Assembly: GCA_036501625.1 (NCBI GenBank)
Contig: DASXZY010000061.1
Coordinates: 1-64,000 of the forward strand
DNA length: 64,000 bases
Reading direction: 5' to 3'
Source: Palsa-1400 sp036501625
GTDB lineage: Bacteria; Verrucomicrobiota; Verrucomicrobiia; Limisphaerales; Palsa-1400
Made by a program: the position numbers and the translations under genes. Of this stretch, positions 35,917-45,240 are shown piece by piece; the first letter of the stretch is position 1; the number at the start of each line of letters is the position of its first letter. The notes under the pieces were generated by a model. That model saw nothing but the letters and a program-made list of their open reading frames with translations, did no database searches and was not told the DNA's origin.

Positions 35917-36898
35917 ACAGTCCTCCTTCATCAAAATGGGTCTTCTGCGCCTGTCCCCACGTTCCAAAAAGCTCTTTTACCGTGAACATGGGCATGGGCG
36001 GGAACAATTTTTCGTGCGCGCGTGCCGTTTCAGCCAGGCTGGGACGGAAGTAGTGGCGAACGGCCATCTCCTGCACATCCGGCGTATAAAGGAACTTCAA
36101 GTAAGCCTCGGCGACCGCGCGCGTGCCGTGCTGGTCGGCGTTTTTGTCCACCAACGCAACCGGCGGTTCGGCCCGGATGCTCCGGGACGGATAAACGATT
36201 TCGAATCCACCGCGGCCAAAGCCGTTAACGACCACCAGGGCGTCGCTTTCCCAGCAAACCAGCACGTCGCCAATGCCGCGTTGCGCGAAAGTCGTGACAG
36301 ACCCGCGCGCGCCTTCGTCCATGACAGGCACATTGCGGTAAAGCTTCTCGACAAATTGGCGCGCCTCACCGGCGTCCCGGTGATGTTCCTGCAAGGCCCA
36401 TCCGTAGGCGGCGAGATAAATCCACCGCGCGGCAGCCGACGTTTTGGGATTGGGCACGATGACGCTGACGCCCGGGCGCGCCAAGTCTTCCCAATCTTTG
36501 ACTTTGGCGCGGTTGCCGTGCCGCACCATGAAAATGACGGTTGACGAATATGGGCAACTGTTGCTGGGCAGGCGTTGCTGCCAGTTTTCAGGCACTAAAT
36601 CCGCCTTTGTATGCAGTGCGTCGATATCCGTGGCCACACCCAGCGTTACGACGTCAGCCTGCAAGCCGTCGATGACCGACCGGGCCTGTTTGCCGGAGCC
36701 GCCGTGGGATTGGCTGATAACGGCGTCATCGCCGGTTTTGCTTTTCCACTCCTTGGCAAAAGCGGCGTTGACTTCCTGATAAAACTCGCGGGTCGAGTCG
36801 TAGGAAACATTGAGCAAGGAGACCGATTGCCCCGCCCGGGCGCCGAGCGCGCCCAGGAGAGACAATACACAGGAGAAACGGACTAAATGTTTAATCAC
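35888..36898 (-). CDS. cysP: Periplasmic sulfate-binding protein
   Basis: This 336-residue solute-binding protein of the Sbp/CysP family has a signal peptide (VLSLLGALGARAG) and the conserved NVSYDSTREFYQEVN at the mature N-terminus. HGGSGKQARSVIDGL, VIVPNPKTSAAARW and WESDALVV are the family's anion-binding regions. The start codon is GTG at 36898. It hands sulfate (or thiosulfate) to CysTW. It lies 8 bases after the porin gene, so porin, binding protein and permeases form one unit. Whether it is Sbp or CysP in ligand preference cannot be told. Confidence 0.94.
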   Translation of the reverse strand: MIKHLVRFSCVLSLLGALGARAGQSVSLLNVSYDSTREFYQEVNAAFAKEWKSKTGDDAVISQSHGGSGKQARSVIDGLQADVVTLGVATDIDALHTKADLVPENWQQRLPSNSCPYSSTVIFMVRHGNRAKVKDWEDLARPGVSVIVPNPKTSAAARWIYLAAYGWALQEHHRDAGEARQFVEKLYRNVPVMDEGARGSVTTFAQRGIGDVLVCWESDALVVVNGFGRGGFEIVYPSRSIRAEPPVALVDKNADQHGTRAVAEAYLKFLYTPDVQEMAVRHYFRPSLAETARAHEKLFPPMPMFTVKELFGTWGQAQKTHFDEGGLFDQIAKSRR

Positions 36899-36906
36899 AG
36901 CGCGAG

Positions 36907-38295
36907 TTAGAATCCGAATTGGAGCCGCCCTTGCAGGGCTAGTTCGTTATGGGCTGTGACATTTCCGGGGGTTCTCGATCCGCCATCGAAGGTCGTGTCA
37001 TCGAACTCGAGAATGCATTTGACGTTGTGGTTCAAATACCAGTTCAGAGCCACGCTCCATGAAGTGGCGCCATGAGCCGATGTGCTGGCCGCGTAATACG
37101 GGAAAGCTCCGCGGTCGAGGGAGATTTGGCCGAATCGCGCCGCGAGTTGAAACGCGCCCAAGGTCGAGAGATCGAAACGAAACGGATGCTCGACGGCAGG
37201 CAGCACGCCAAACACGTTGCTTTCGCCAGTCAGATAGCAGGAGGCGACGACGTCCCACGCCTTGTTTTCAAAGTTGGCGTAGCGATTCAACTTGGCGGTT
37301 GAATCTTTAAACTTTTCGTCAGTGATGGCGTATTCGCCGTAAGCGCAAAACGGCCCCCAATAATAGGAAGCCTGCGGGTCAAGCCGCAGATGTTGGCCGG
37401 TTTCGCTGACGGTGTTGCTGTAACTGAAGAACGTCTGCCGCGCCACGGTGGCAAAAGTGGGCGTGCTGGTTCCGGATTGCAGGCCGTAACTGCTGCCGAT
37501 GCCGAACGAGAAGTTCCGCAATGGAGCGATTTCGGTGTTTTTGAAGGGCGTAACGATCACACGGCCGACAGCGTCTTTGTCGTTGTCCGCCACTTCCGCG
37601 TCGCCACTGCCGCCATCAGGGACGCCGTTAAAGACGCCCGCCTGATAGGCCAGCACTCCATGCCCAAGGATTCCGTGAACCTTCAAGCCAACGTCCCGGT
37701 TGGGAGCCAGCTCAGTCGGGAAGCCGCGTTCCAGAAACCACAGGTATTGGTCCAACGGCAGCACTTCCATGCTGACGGGTTCCTTCATCTTGCCGATCTG
37801 GAGCTGGAATCCATCCCAATGATGGACGTTCACGTAGGCATCCTGCAAAAACGCGTCGTTGGTGGAACTGCTGGTGACGCCCGATGCGAAATCGGTCTGC
37901 AGATAATACTCAAAATCGTGATAGACCGAGCCGCTGGCGATCGCGCGCATACGGCGGATGGTGAACGCGTCCTTGTTGCCAGGAGCGGCGTTGAAGAAAT
38001 CGCGAGCATCCACCTGCGCAAAGCCGCTCAGCTTCAGGATAAAATCCCGGTCGGCTGATTGCAGTGAAAACCCGGTTGCGCCCGCCGTGATAAACGGGAT
38101 GTTTGTATTCACCGTGCGGGCGGCGGCTTGGTGTTGTTGTTCCAAGTTATCGACCTTATCTGTGAGCGCTTGGATTTGTTGTTTCAACGCTTCGATTTGG
38201 TCGGTTGTTGGGTCGGCGTAAACGCCGGTAGTGAGAACCTGTCCTGCCAAAATAATTGCGGCCAGCCATCGTTGGTTTGTCGATAATGTAATCAT
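36907..38295 (-). CDS. OprP/OprO-family outer-membrane porin
   Basis: This 462-residue outer-membrane protein has a signal peptide (AAIILAGQVLTTGVYA), an N-terminal coiled coil (about residues 30-58, DQIEALKQQIQAL) and an anion-selective OprP/O-type beta-barrel ending in Phe. Family features include FQLQIGKMKEPVSMEVL and the FPTELAPNRDVGLKVHG region. OprP itself is phosphate selective; its position as first gene of the sulfate-transporter operon suggests sulfate passage here. It is divergent from the Rrf2 regulator. Confidence 0.88.
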   Translation of the reverse strand: MITLSTNQRWLAAIILAGQVLTTGVYADPTTDQIEALKQQIQALTDKVDNLEQQHQAAARTVNTNIPFITAGATGFSLQSADRDFILKLSGFAQVDARDFFNAAPGNKDAFTIRRMRAIASGSVYHDFEYYLQTDFASGVTSSSTNDAFLQDAYVNVHHWDGFQLQIGKMKEPVSMEVLPLDQYLWFLERGFPTELAPNRDVGLKVHGILGHGVLAYQAGVFNGVPDGGSGDAEVADNDKDAVGRVIVTPFKNTEIAPLRNFSFGIGSSYGLQSGTSTPTFATVARQTFFSYSNTVSETGQHLRLDPQASYYWGPFCAYGEYAITDEKFKDSTAKLNRYANFENKAWDVVASCYLTGESNVFGVLPAVEHPFRFDLSTLGAFQLAARFGQISLDRGAFPYYAASTSAHGATSWSVALNWYLNHNVKCILEFDDTTFDGGSRTPGNVTAHNELALQGRLQFGF

Positions 38296-38304
38296 CGTGC
38301 CGGA

Positions 38305-38332
38305 ATTATGGCAGGAAACACTATAATGTCAA
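38305..38332 (-). promoter_or_regulatory. Candidate promoter of the porin-sulfate operon
   Basis: On the minus strand TTGACA (38327-38332) and CATAAT (38305-38310) are separated by 16 bases. The -10 ends only 9 bases before the ATG at 38295, so the transcript would have almost no leader. The -35 lies in TTGACATTATAG. A related ACATTGTATTATA sequence covers the -10 of the divergent rrf2 gene, so both could be bound by the same regulator. Confidence 0.45.
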
Positions 38333-38397
38333 TAGGGATTATATGATTATTATGTATTATTTTTAATTTGCCTCTTTAGACGATGAGGAATTCAATT

Positions 38398-38425
38398 TTG
38401 ACGGTTCTGATAGACATTGTATTAT
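38398..38425 (+). promoter_or_regulatory. Candidate promoter of the Rrf2 gene
   Basis: TTGACG (38398-38403) and TATTAT (38420-38425) with a 16-base spacer end 5 bases before the ATG at 38431. Transcription would start at or next to the A of the start codon, giving a leaderless mRNA. No Shine-Dalgarno sequence is present, which agrees with this. Confidence 0.45.
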
Positions 38426-38430
38426 AACCT

Positions 38431-38892
38431 ATGAAACTTTCAGTGCGCGGCGAATACGCGTTGCGGGCTTTGCTGGTGTTGGGACTTAATTATGGGGATC
38501 AGGTGGTCCGCATCCAAACGATTTCTGAACAGCAAAACATCCCCAAGAAATTTCTCGAACAAATTCTCAATGATCTAAAGTCCATTGGCGCGGTGGTCAG
38601 CCGGCGCGGCGCCGATGGAGGTTACCGCCTCGCGCGCCCCCCGCAAAATATCACGCTGGCCTCGGTCGTGCGGCACATTGAAGGCGCTCTGGCGCCGGTC
38701 AGTTGCGCGAGCGACCGTTTTTACGAACGCTGCACGTGCCCGGATGAATCCCGATGTCCCATCCGCGAAGTGATGAAACAGGTTCGCCAGGCGGTGGTGG
38801 ACATCATGGAAAAGGCCACCGTGGCGGATTTGTGCGAGAACGCGCGGCGGCTGGAAAAACCGGCCGGGGGGCCTTTGGACTACGTTATTTAG
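38431..38892 (+). CDS. Rrf2-family transcriptional regulator (IscR/CymR-like)
   Basis: This 153-residue winged-helix regulator opens with MKLSVRGEYALRAL. The wing region RRGADGGYRLARPP is typical of Rrf2 proteins. Cys92, Cys101, Cys103 and Cys109 form a cluster near where IscR holds its [2Fe-2S] cluster (Cys92/98/104), so an iron-sulfur or thiol sensor is possible. CymR, a relative, controls sulfur metabolism together with cysteine synthase. Divergent placement from the sulfate-uptake operon suggests it controls that operon and itself. Its last 8 bases overlap the end of the convergent exosortase gene. The target and ligand are inferred. Confidence 0.9.
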   Translation: MKLSVRGEYALRALLVLGLNYGDQVVRIQTISEQQNIPKKFLEQILNDLKSIGAVVSRRGADGGYRLARPPQNITLASVVRHIEGALAPVSCASDRFYERCTCPDESRCPIREVMKQVRQAVVDIMEKATVADLCENARRLEKPAGGPLDYVI

Positions 38893-39798
38893 CCGGTTGC
38901 GGCAATTCCCCCGCCGGGGCCAGGGATTCCCGCCCTTCCCGTTTGCGCAGAAAAAGCAGCCAGCAAAAAAACGGGATGAGCGAGAGCGCGAAAAAGATTG
39001 GCCCGCCTTTTCGGTGAATATACGAATCGATCATGTCCGGGCTGATGTGAACGCAGAGTTCGCCGACGACAAAAATGCGGAATCCATTCCTGACAATTGC
39101 CAGCGGGAGCACAGCCAGCACAAGTGCCAGGCGCGTCCAGGACCGCCGCAAAAACAGATGGCTGGCCAGCACGCTGGTGATGAGCAGCACCATCGTCGAA
39201 TGAATCCCGCTGCATTCCGGCGCGACTGTCAGACTAAAACCTGGCAAATGAACTTCCAACCCCTCGCGCAAAGTCGGCTCGCCCACCAGCTTGAAAAACG
39301 CGACGGACGTGACGGCGGAAGTGTGTTGCAAAAAGGTGTCGATGCCCGCCAAAACTGCTGTGGGGATCGGGATCATGAAAAGCAGGAACGCGGCAGAAAA
39401 GAGACATTCTTTCATGAATTTCGCTCCGGCGACGGCAAAGCACGAACCCCAAAAACACAATAGAAAGGCCAGCGTCATGGCGCCCAGGTAATCCTGCGGT
39501 TCCAGTTTCCACTCTTCCCTTCGCGCCCACCAGCACGCGGCCACGATGGCGCCGCCGGCGATCCACCCCACCGCCGCCAGCGCCCAGGATGGGCGAATGG
39601 GCTGCTCCGGGGATTTTCGGCCGGTCCACACCAAATAAATGCTGATGACAGGAATCAGCAGGATGTATGAAAACAACTCGCTGTGGGCGGAAAACTGGAC
39701 CAATTGAAGCAAAGGCCAGCCGAAACAGGCCAGCAAAAGCACGGCCGCCGACACCAGCCGAATGCGAGCTTGTTGATCGAGGTATTTCACTGGTCCAA

Positions 39799-39802
<4 letters not shown>
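38885..39802 (-). CDS. Exosortase/archaeosortase family membrane transpeptidase
   Basis: This 305-residue polytopic membrane protein has about eight hydrophobic segments. The exosortase catalytic triad is intact: Cys197 in APECSGIHS, Arg242 in RNGFRI and His263 in YIHRKGG. Exosortases cleave C-terminal tripartite sorting tags (PEP-CTERM and variants) and are found with exopolysaccharide operons. The EpsI-like C-terminal domain seen in some exosortases is absent. The gene overlaps glmS by 4 bases (ATGA) and is last in the upstream half of the polysaccharide locus. No protein in the window carries an obvious matching sorting tail. The exosortase subtype cannot be assigned. Confidence 0.92.
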
Positions 39803-41655
<1,853 letters not shown>

Positions 41656-41670
41656 GATAAATGAACTTTC

Positions 41671-42957
41671 TCAGGCTTTCCGAACCTGGCCTTCCTTGGT
41701 GGGAATGCCCGACAGGGCGTTGCGAGTGTCAACAATACAATCAGACCATTTGGCCAGGGCCGCGTAATCGACGCTGGCATGTTTGGTGGCGATGAGCGCC
41801 AAATCAAATCCCTGGATGGTCTTCTGGTCCCAGGAAACGGAACGGATGCCAGCCCACTGCGGATGCTCGCGGGTCGGCTTGATGACCGGAACGTAAGGAT
41901 CGTAGTAGGAAACCTCCGCCTGGCGTTCCTTGAGCAAGGTCATCAAAACGTAGCTGGGCGATTCGCGGTCATCATCCACGTCCGCTTTATAGGCCAGGCC
42001 AACGACCAGGATTTTGGCGCCATTGACCGATTTGCGCCGCTGATTCAGGGCCGTCACGACTTGCTGGATGACGTACTCCGGCATGGCCGAGTTGATCTCA
42101 CCGGCCAGTTCGATGAAGCGTGTATTTTGCACGTATTCGCGCGCCTTCCAAGTAAGATAAAATGGATCAATCGGGATGCAATGGCCGCCCAAGCCGGGGC
42201 CGGGATAAAACGGCATAAAGCCGAACGGCTTGGTCTTGGCCGCGTTGATTACTTCCCAGATGTCGATGCCCATGGCCGTGTAAACGACCTTTAATTCGTT
42301 AACAAGCGCGATATTGACGCTGCGGAAGATGTTTTCCGTGAGCTTGGTGGCTTCGGCCACGCGGCAGGAGGAAACTGGCACGAGGGTCTTGATGGCGCGG
42401 CCGTAAACGGCCTTGGCCTTTTCCAGGCAGGCGGGGGTGAGGCCGCCGATGACTTTGGGAATGGAAGCCACTTTGCTATCGGGATTGCCCGGGTCTTCGC
42501 GCTCCGGCGAAAACGCCAGGTGGAAATCCTTGCCCGCCTTGAGGCAGGAGCCAGCCTCCAGCACACGGAGCAGGTCTTCATCGGTGGTGCCGGGATATGT
42601 GGTGGACTCCAGCACGACCAGCAGTCCGCGCTGGATGTGGGGGGCGATGCTCTTGCCGGTTTCGAGGATGTAGGAAATGTCCGGCTCGCGGTTTTTGTTC
42701 AGCGGCGTGGGAACGCAGATGATTACGGCCTCGACTTCCTTGATTCGGCTGAAATTGGTGGAGGCGGTGAACCGGCCCGACTTGACGGCCTCGGCGATGG
42801 CCTTGGATTCAATATGTTTGATATAACTCTGGCCAGCCATGAGCGCCTGGATCTTGGCGTCGTCAATGTCGAGGCCCAAAACCTGAGTGTCAGAGCGGGC
42901 GAATTGAAGCGACAGGGGAAGCCCGACGTAACCAAGACCAACAATGGCAATTTTCAT
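41671..42957 (-). CDS. wbpA: UDP-N-acetylglucosamine 6-dehydrogenase (WbpA/TviB type)
   Basis: This 428-residue nucleotide-sugar dehydrogenase oxidises C6 of a UDP-hexose with two NAD+. The N-terminal GLGYVGLPLS, the ESTTYPGTTDE segment, GPGLGGHCIPIDP with the catalytic Cys, and the C-terminal LVVGLAYKADVDDDRESPS are present. The IPIDPFYL wording and GTTDE loop favour the UDP-GlcNAc/UDP-GalNAc dehydrogenase branch (WbpA, TviB, WbpO) over UDP-glucose dehydrogenase. Combined with the WbpP-like 4-epimerase at 48825-49826 it would give UDP-GalNAcA, as in Vi antigen synthesis. It is 15 bases upstream of glmS. Confidence 0.88.
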   Translation of the reverse strand: MKIAIVGLGYVGLPLSLQFARSDTQVLGLDIDDAKIQALMAGQSYIKHIESKAIAEAVKSGRFTASTNFSRIKEVEAVIICVPTPLNKNREPDISYILETGKSIAPHIQRGLLVVLESTTYPGTTDEDLLRVLEAGSCLKAGKDFHLAFSPEREDPGNPDSKVASIPKVIGGLTPACLEKAKAVYGRAIKTLVPVSSCRVAEATKLTENIFRSVNIALVNELKVVYTAMGIDIWEVINAAKTKPFGFMPFYPGPGLGGHCIPIDPFYLTWKAREYVQNTRFIELAGEINSAMPEYVIQQVVTALNQRRKSVNGAKILVVGLAYKADVDDDRESPSYVLMTLLKERQAEVSYYDPYVPVIKPTREHPQWAGIRSVSWDQKTIQGFDLALIATKHASVDYAALAKWSDCIVDTRNALSGIPTKEGQVRKA

Positions 42958-43046
42958 ATTTTCAGAAACGGAATTTTTCGCGTGGATCTAAAGCGGATAG
43001 ACGGCTCCTGGCCCGCCCGCCCGCGGCTCAAATTTTTTGCTTGTCC

Positions 43047-44432
43047 TCAATATTTGTATTCCAATTCGACGCCGCCCTGGACGCCAGAGAAGTTAAGGCC
43101 CCGCTGGGCGGCGGAGGTGACGCTGGAGCTGGAAGACCTGTTGTCCACGAACAGGCAAAAGAGCGAGGCTTTCAGCCGGGTGCCGAACATGGTGTATAAA
43201 CGAACATTGAGCGATTCCCGGGTGTCGGTGCGAGTGGTGGCCAGGGCCGAAGTCTCAACCTCGAGAGGAGCGGGCGCCTTCTGCGCTTGGATGGATGTAA
43301 ACGGCTCTGAGGTATAGGAACCTTCGATCTCCAATTGCACATTGCCGACGATATGCTGGCGAACGCCGGCGGTGACGGCCGTGATGACGTTGACATCTCC
43401 GGTGTATATGGATGGCACGACTGTCCGGCTGCCGGACACGGAGAGCAGGGTGCCGTTGCGGACTTGATAAAGAGCCACAGCCTGGAAGATCGGATTCACA
43501 AACGAGGGAGCGGAGGGATTGATGAATTGCCTGTCTTCACCACCTCCCATCAGTGTCAAAGCCAATTTGGGGCCTGGCCGGAAAACCACGCGGCCCAAAA
43601 CTTGTTCAAATGGCATGTCCGAGCTGAACGATAATTCGTCATAGCCGCCGCCCAGGCCGAGCGCGCCGCTTAATTGCGGCTGGAACTGGTAACTGAACCA
43701 GTCCACCGTTTTCCATTCGTAGAGACTGGAAGCAAGCCCCGCGGTGTCCAAAAATCGAAAGTTCTGGTCCACGTTAAACTCCAGGGACGATTTGGCGTTT
43801 ATCTGCCAGACTGCTCCAAGGGCCGTAATATAGGCGTCCTGCTCTGGTTGAGTGCCTGTTTCCTCCAGCGGTTGCGTGACCTCAAGATAACGCTGCGAGA
43901 GGCTCAAGACCCAGTTGCCGTTGGTTGTGTTTCCGTTGAGAAAAACGTCCTCGTCTGTTTTGTTGTGGAACACGGGATTGGAATAGAAAAAGAGGGTTGG
44001 CGTGTAATCCAAAGTCCAAACGCTGCCCAATCTCAGAAACATGCCCGGGGCGAATTCGTTCACGAGAGTGGTCGAGTTGGTGCCGCGCTGCGCCGGCAAG
44101 GCATCACCATACGAAATCTCGTAAAGAGCGTGCGGATAAAACTGGAGCGGCCCCCATTGCGCCAACGGGGGCCCGGTTGGACTGTAGGGCGCCCTTCCGC
44201 CAGCCTGCCTGGAAAGCGTGGTGCCCATATACTCTGTACCAAACCGGCCTTGCAGGCGGCCGAACTCAGCCTCGAAATCGTTGGATTGCATGAGAAAGCT
44301 GTTGGTCAGCGGATTTCCAAAAACAGCCGCCTCAGACTGGGCCTCGGCCTGGCCCTGAGCCATCACCCCCGCCTGGCACAGCCACACGACCGCCAGAATA
44401 AGCCAAAAGGATGTGTTGGTTGTATTTTTCAT
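43047..44432 (-). CDS. Outer-membrane beta-barrel protein of the polysaccharide locus
   Basis: This is a 461-residue protein with a signal peptide (WLILAVVWLCQAGVMAQ). Alternating aromatic/hydrophobic beta-strands follow, and it ends in LEYKY, an aromatic C-terminus as expected for barrel insertion by BamA. Similar barrels recur in exosortase-linked exopolysaccharide loci, where an export or anchoring role is assumed. The start at 44432 is chosen because it begins the signal peptide; a frame from 44681 would overlap the YdcF-like gene. No specific family could be named with certainty. Confidence 0.7.
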   Translation of the reverse strand: MKNTTNTSFWLILAVVWLCQAGVMAQGQAEAQSEAAVFGNPLTNSFLMQSNDFEAEFGRLQGRFGTEYMGTTLSRQAGGRAPYSPTGPPLAQWGPLQFYPHALYEISYGDALPAQRGTNSTTLVNEFAPGMFLRLGSVWTLDYTPTLFFYSNPVFHNKTDEDVFLNGNTTNGNWVLSLSQRYLEVTQPLEETGTQPEQDAYITALGAVWQINAKSSLEFNVDQNFRFLDTAGLASSLYEWKTVDWFSYQFQPQLSGALGLGGGYDELSFSSDMPFEQVLGRVVFRPGPKLALTLMGGGEDRQFINPSAPSFVNPIFQAVALYQVRNGTLLSVSGSRTVVPSIYTGDVNVITAVTAGVRQHIVGNVQLEIEGSYTSEPFTSIQAQKAPAPLEVETSALATTRTDTRESLNVRLYTMFGTRLKASLFCLFVDNRSSSSSVTSAAQRGLNFSGVQGGVELEYKY

Positions 44433-44502
44433 TTGTTTGTCAAACAATAAGAGAAGAATCGAGGCGCAATAGCAAGCCGCATCCAGCCTGGCCTCCATCA
44501 TC

Positions 44503-45240
44503 TCACGGGCTAAGGTCCGCCTCCGAAGGCCGAAACAGCAGACGCGCATACCCGTAGGCAATGGTCTCATCCAAGACTTCCCGCACGCCTTCGCTGGAAA
44601 CCCACCAACGCGCCGGGTCGTATTGCACATCCTCCAACGGGACGATGCCGATTTTGACGCCATCTCCAAACGCTTTCTCATAGAGCAGGCGCGAGCGCCG
44701 CGCGTGGCAGCCCATCGTGGCTACGTCCAGGCCCTTCACTGAAAGGCCGTGCTGGCTAAGCCATCGTTTGACTGACAAGGCTGTATGGAATGTCCGGTCT
44801 TTTCTCACGCTGCTGGAATAGACCGCGTCAATCCGATCCTTGGGCGCGCCGTTCCTGACCAACAGGCGCACGATATAATCGGCAGAAGTTGGATTGAGCG
44901 CTTCCTGGTCGTATGTGTCATAAATGGCGCGGGTTACCAGAATGCGCTTGTAGCCTCCAGTCCGAAACTTCTCCGCGGCCTCCTTCATCGCATAAGGAGG
45001 CGACCAGCCTTCGACGACGAGAATTTCAGCCGGGACCGGTTCCGATACGGCCAGGAACGGCTGGAGGTGTTGCTTGAGCATCCATATGCAGCCGATAACG
45101 GCCAGCACGAGCAGAATCTTGGCCGGCAGAGAAAGCGACCATCGCTGGCGCCGAACCAGCAGGCCCCCCAGCATCTGTTCCTCAGCCGGCTCGCTCGCGG
45201 ATGGCTCCTTCGCGCCTGTTTTAGATTCAGTGGCTGGCAC
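44503..45240 (-). CDS. YdcF/ElyC/SanA-like (DUF218) membrane protein
   Basis: This 245-residue protein has one N-terminal membrane helix (about residues 38-58) and a DUF218-like domain (AEILVVEGWSPPYAMKEAAEKFRTGGYKRILVT onwards). Members of this group act in envelope or polymer precursor metabolism (ElyC, SanA) and occur in exosortase loci, but the reaction is unknown. The start is GTG at 45240, inside the last 14 bases of cysNC, so translation is probably coupled to it. Confidence 0.78.
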   Translation of the reverse strand: MPATESKTGAKEPSASEPAEEQMLGGLLVRRQRWSLSLPAKILLVLAVIGCIWMLKQHLQPFLAVSEPVPAEILVVEGWSPPYAMKEAAEKFRTGGYKRILVTRAIYDTYDQEALNPTSADYIVRLLVRNGAPKDRIDAVYSSSVRKDRTFHTALSVKRWLSQHGLSVKGLDVATMGCHARRSRLLYEKAFGDGVKIGIVPLEDVQYDPARWWVSSEGVREVLDETIAYGYARLLFRPSEADLSP

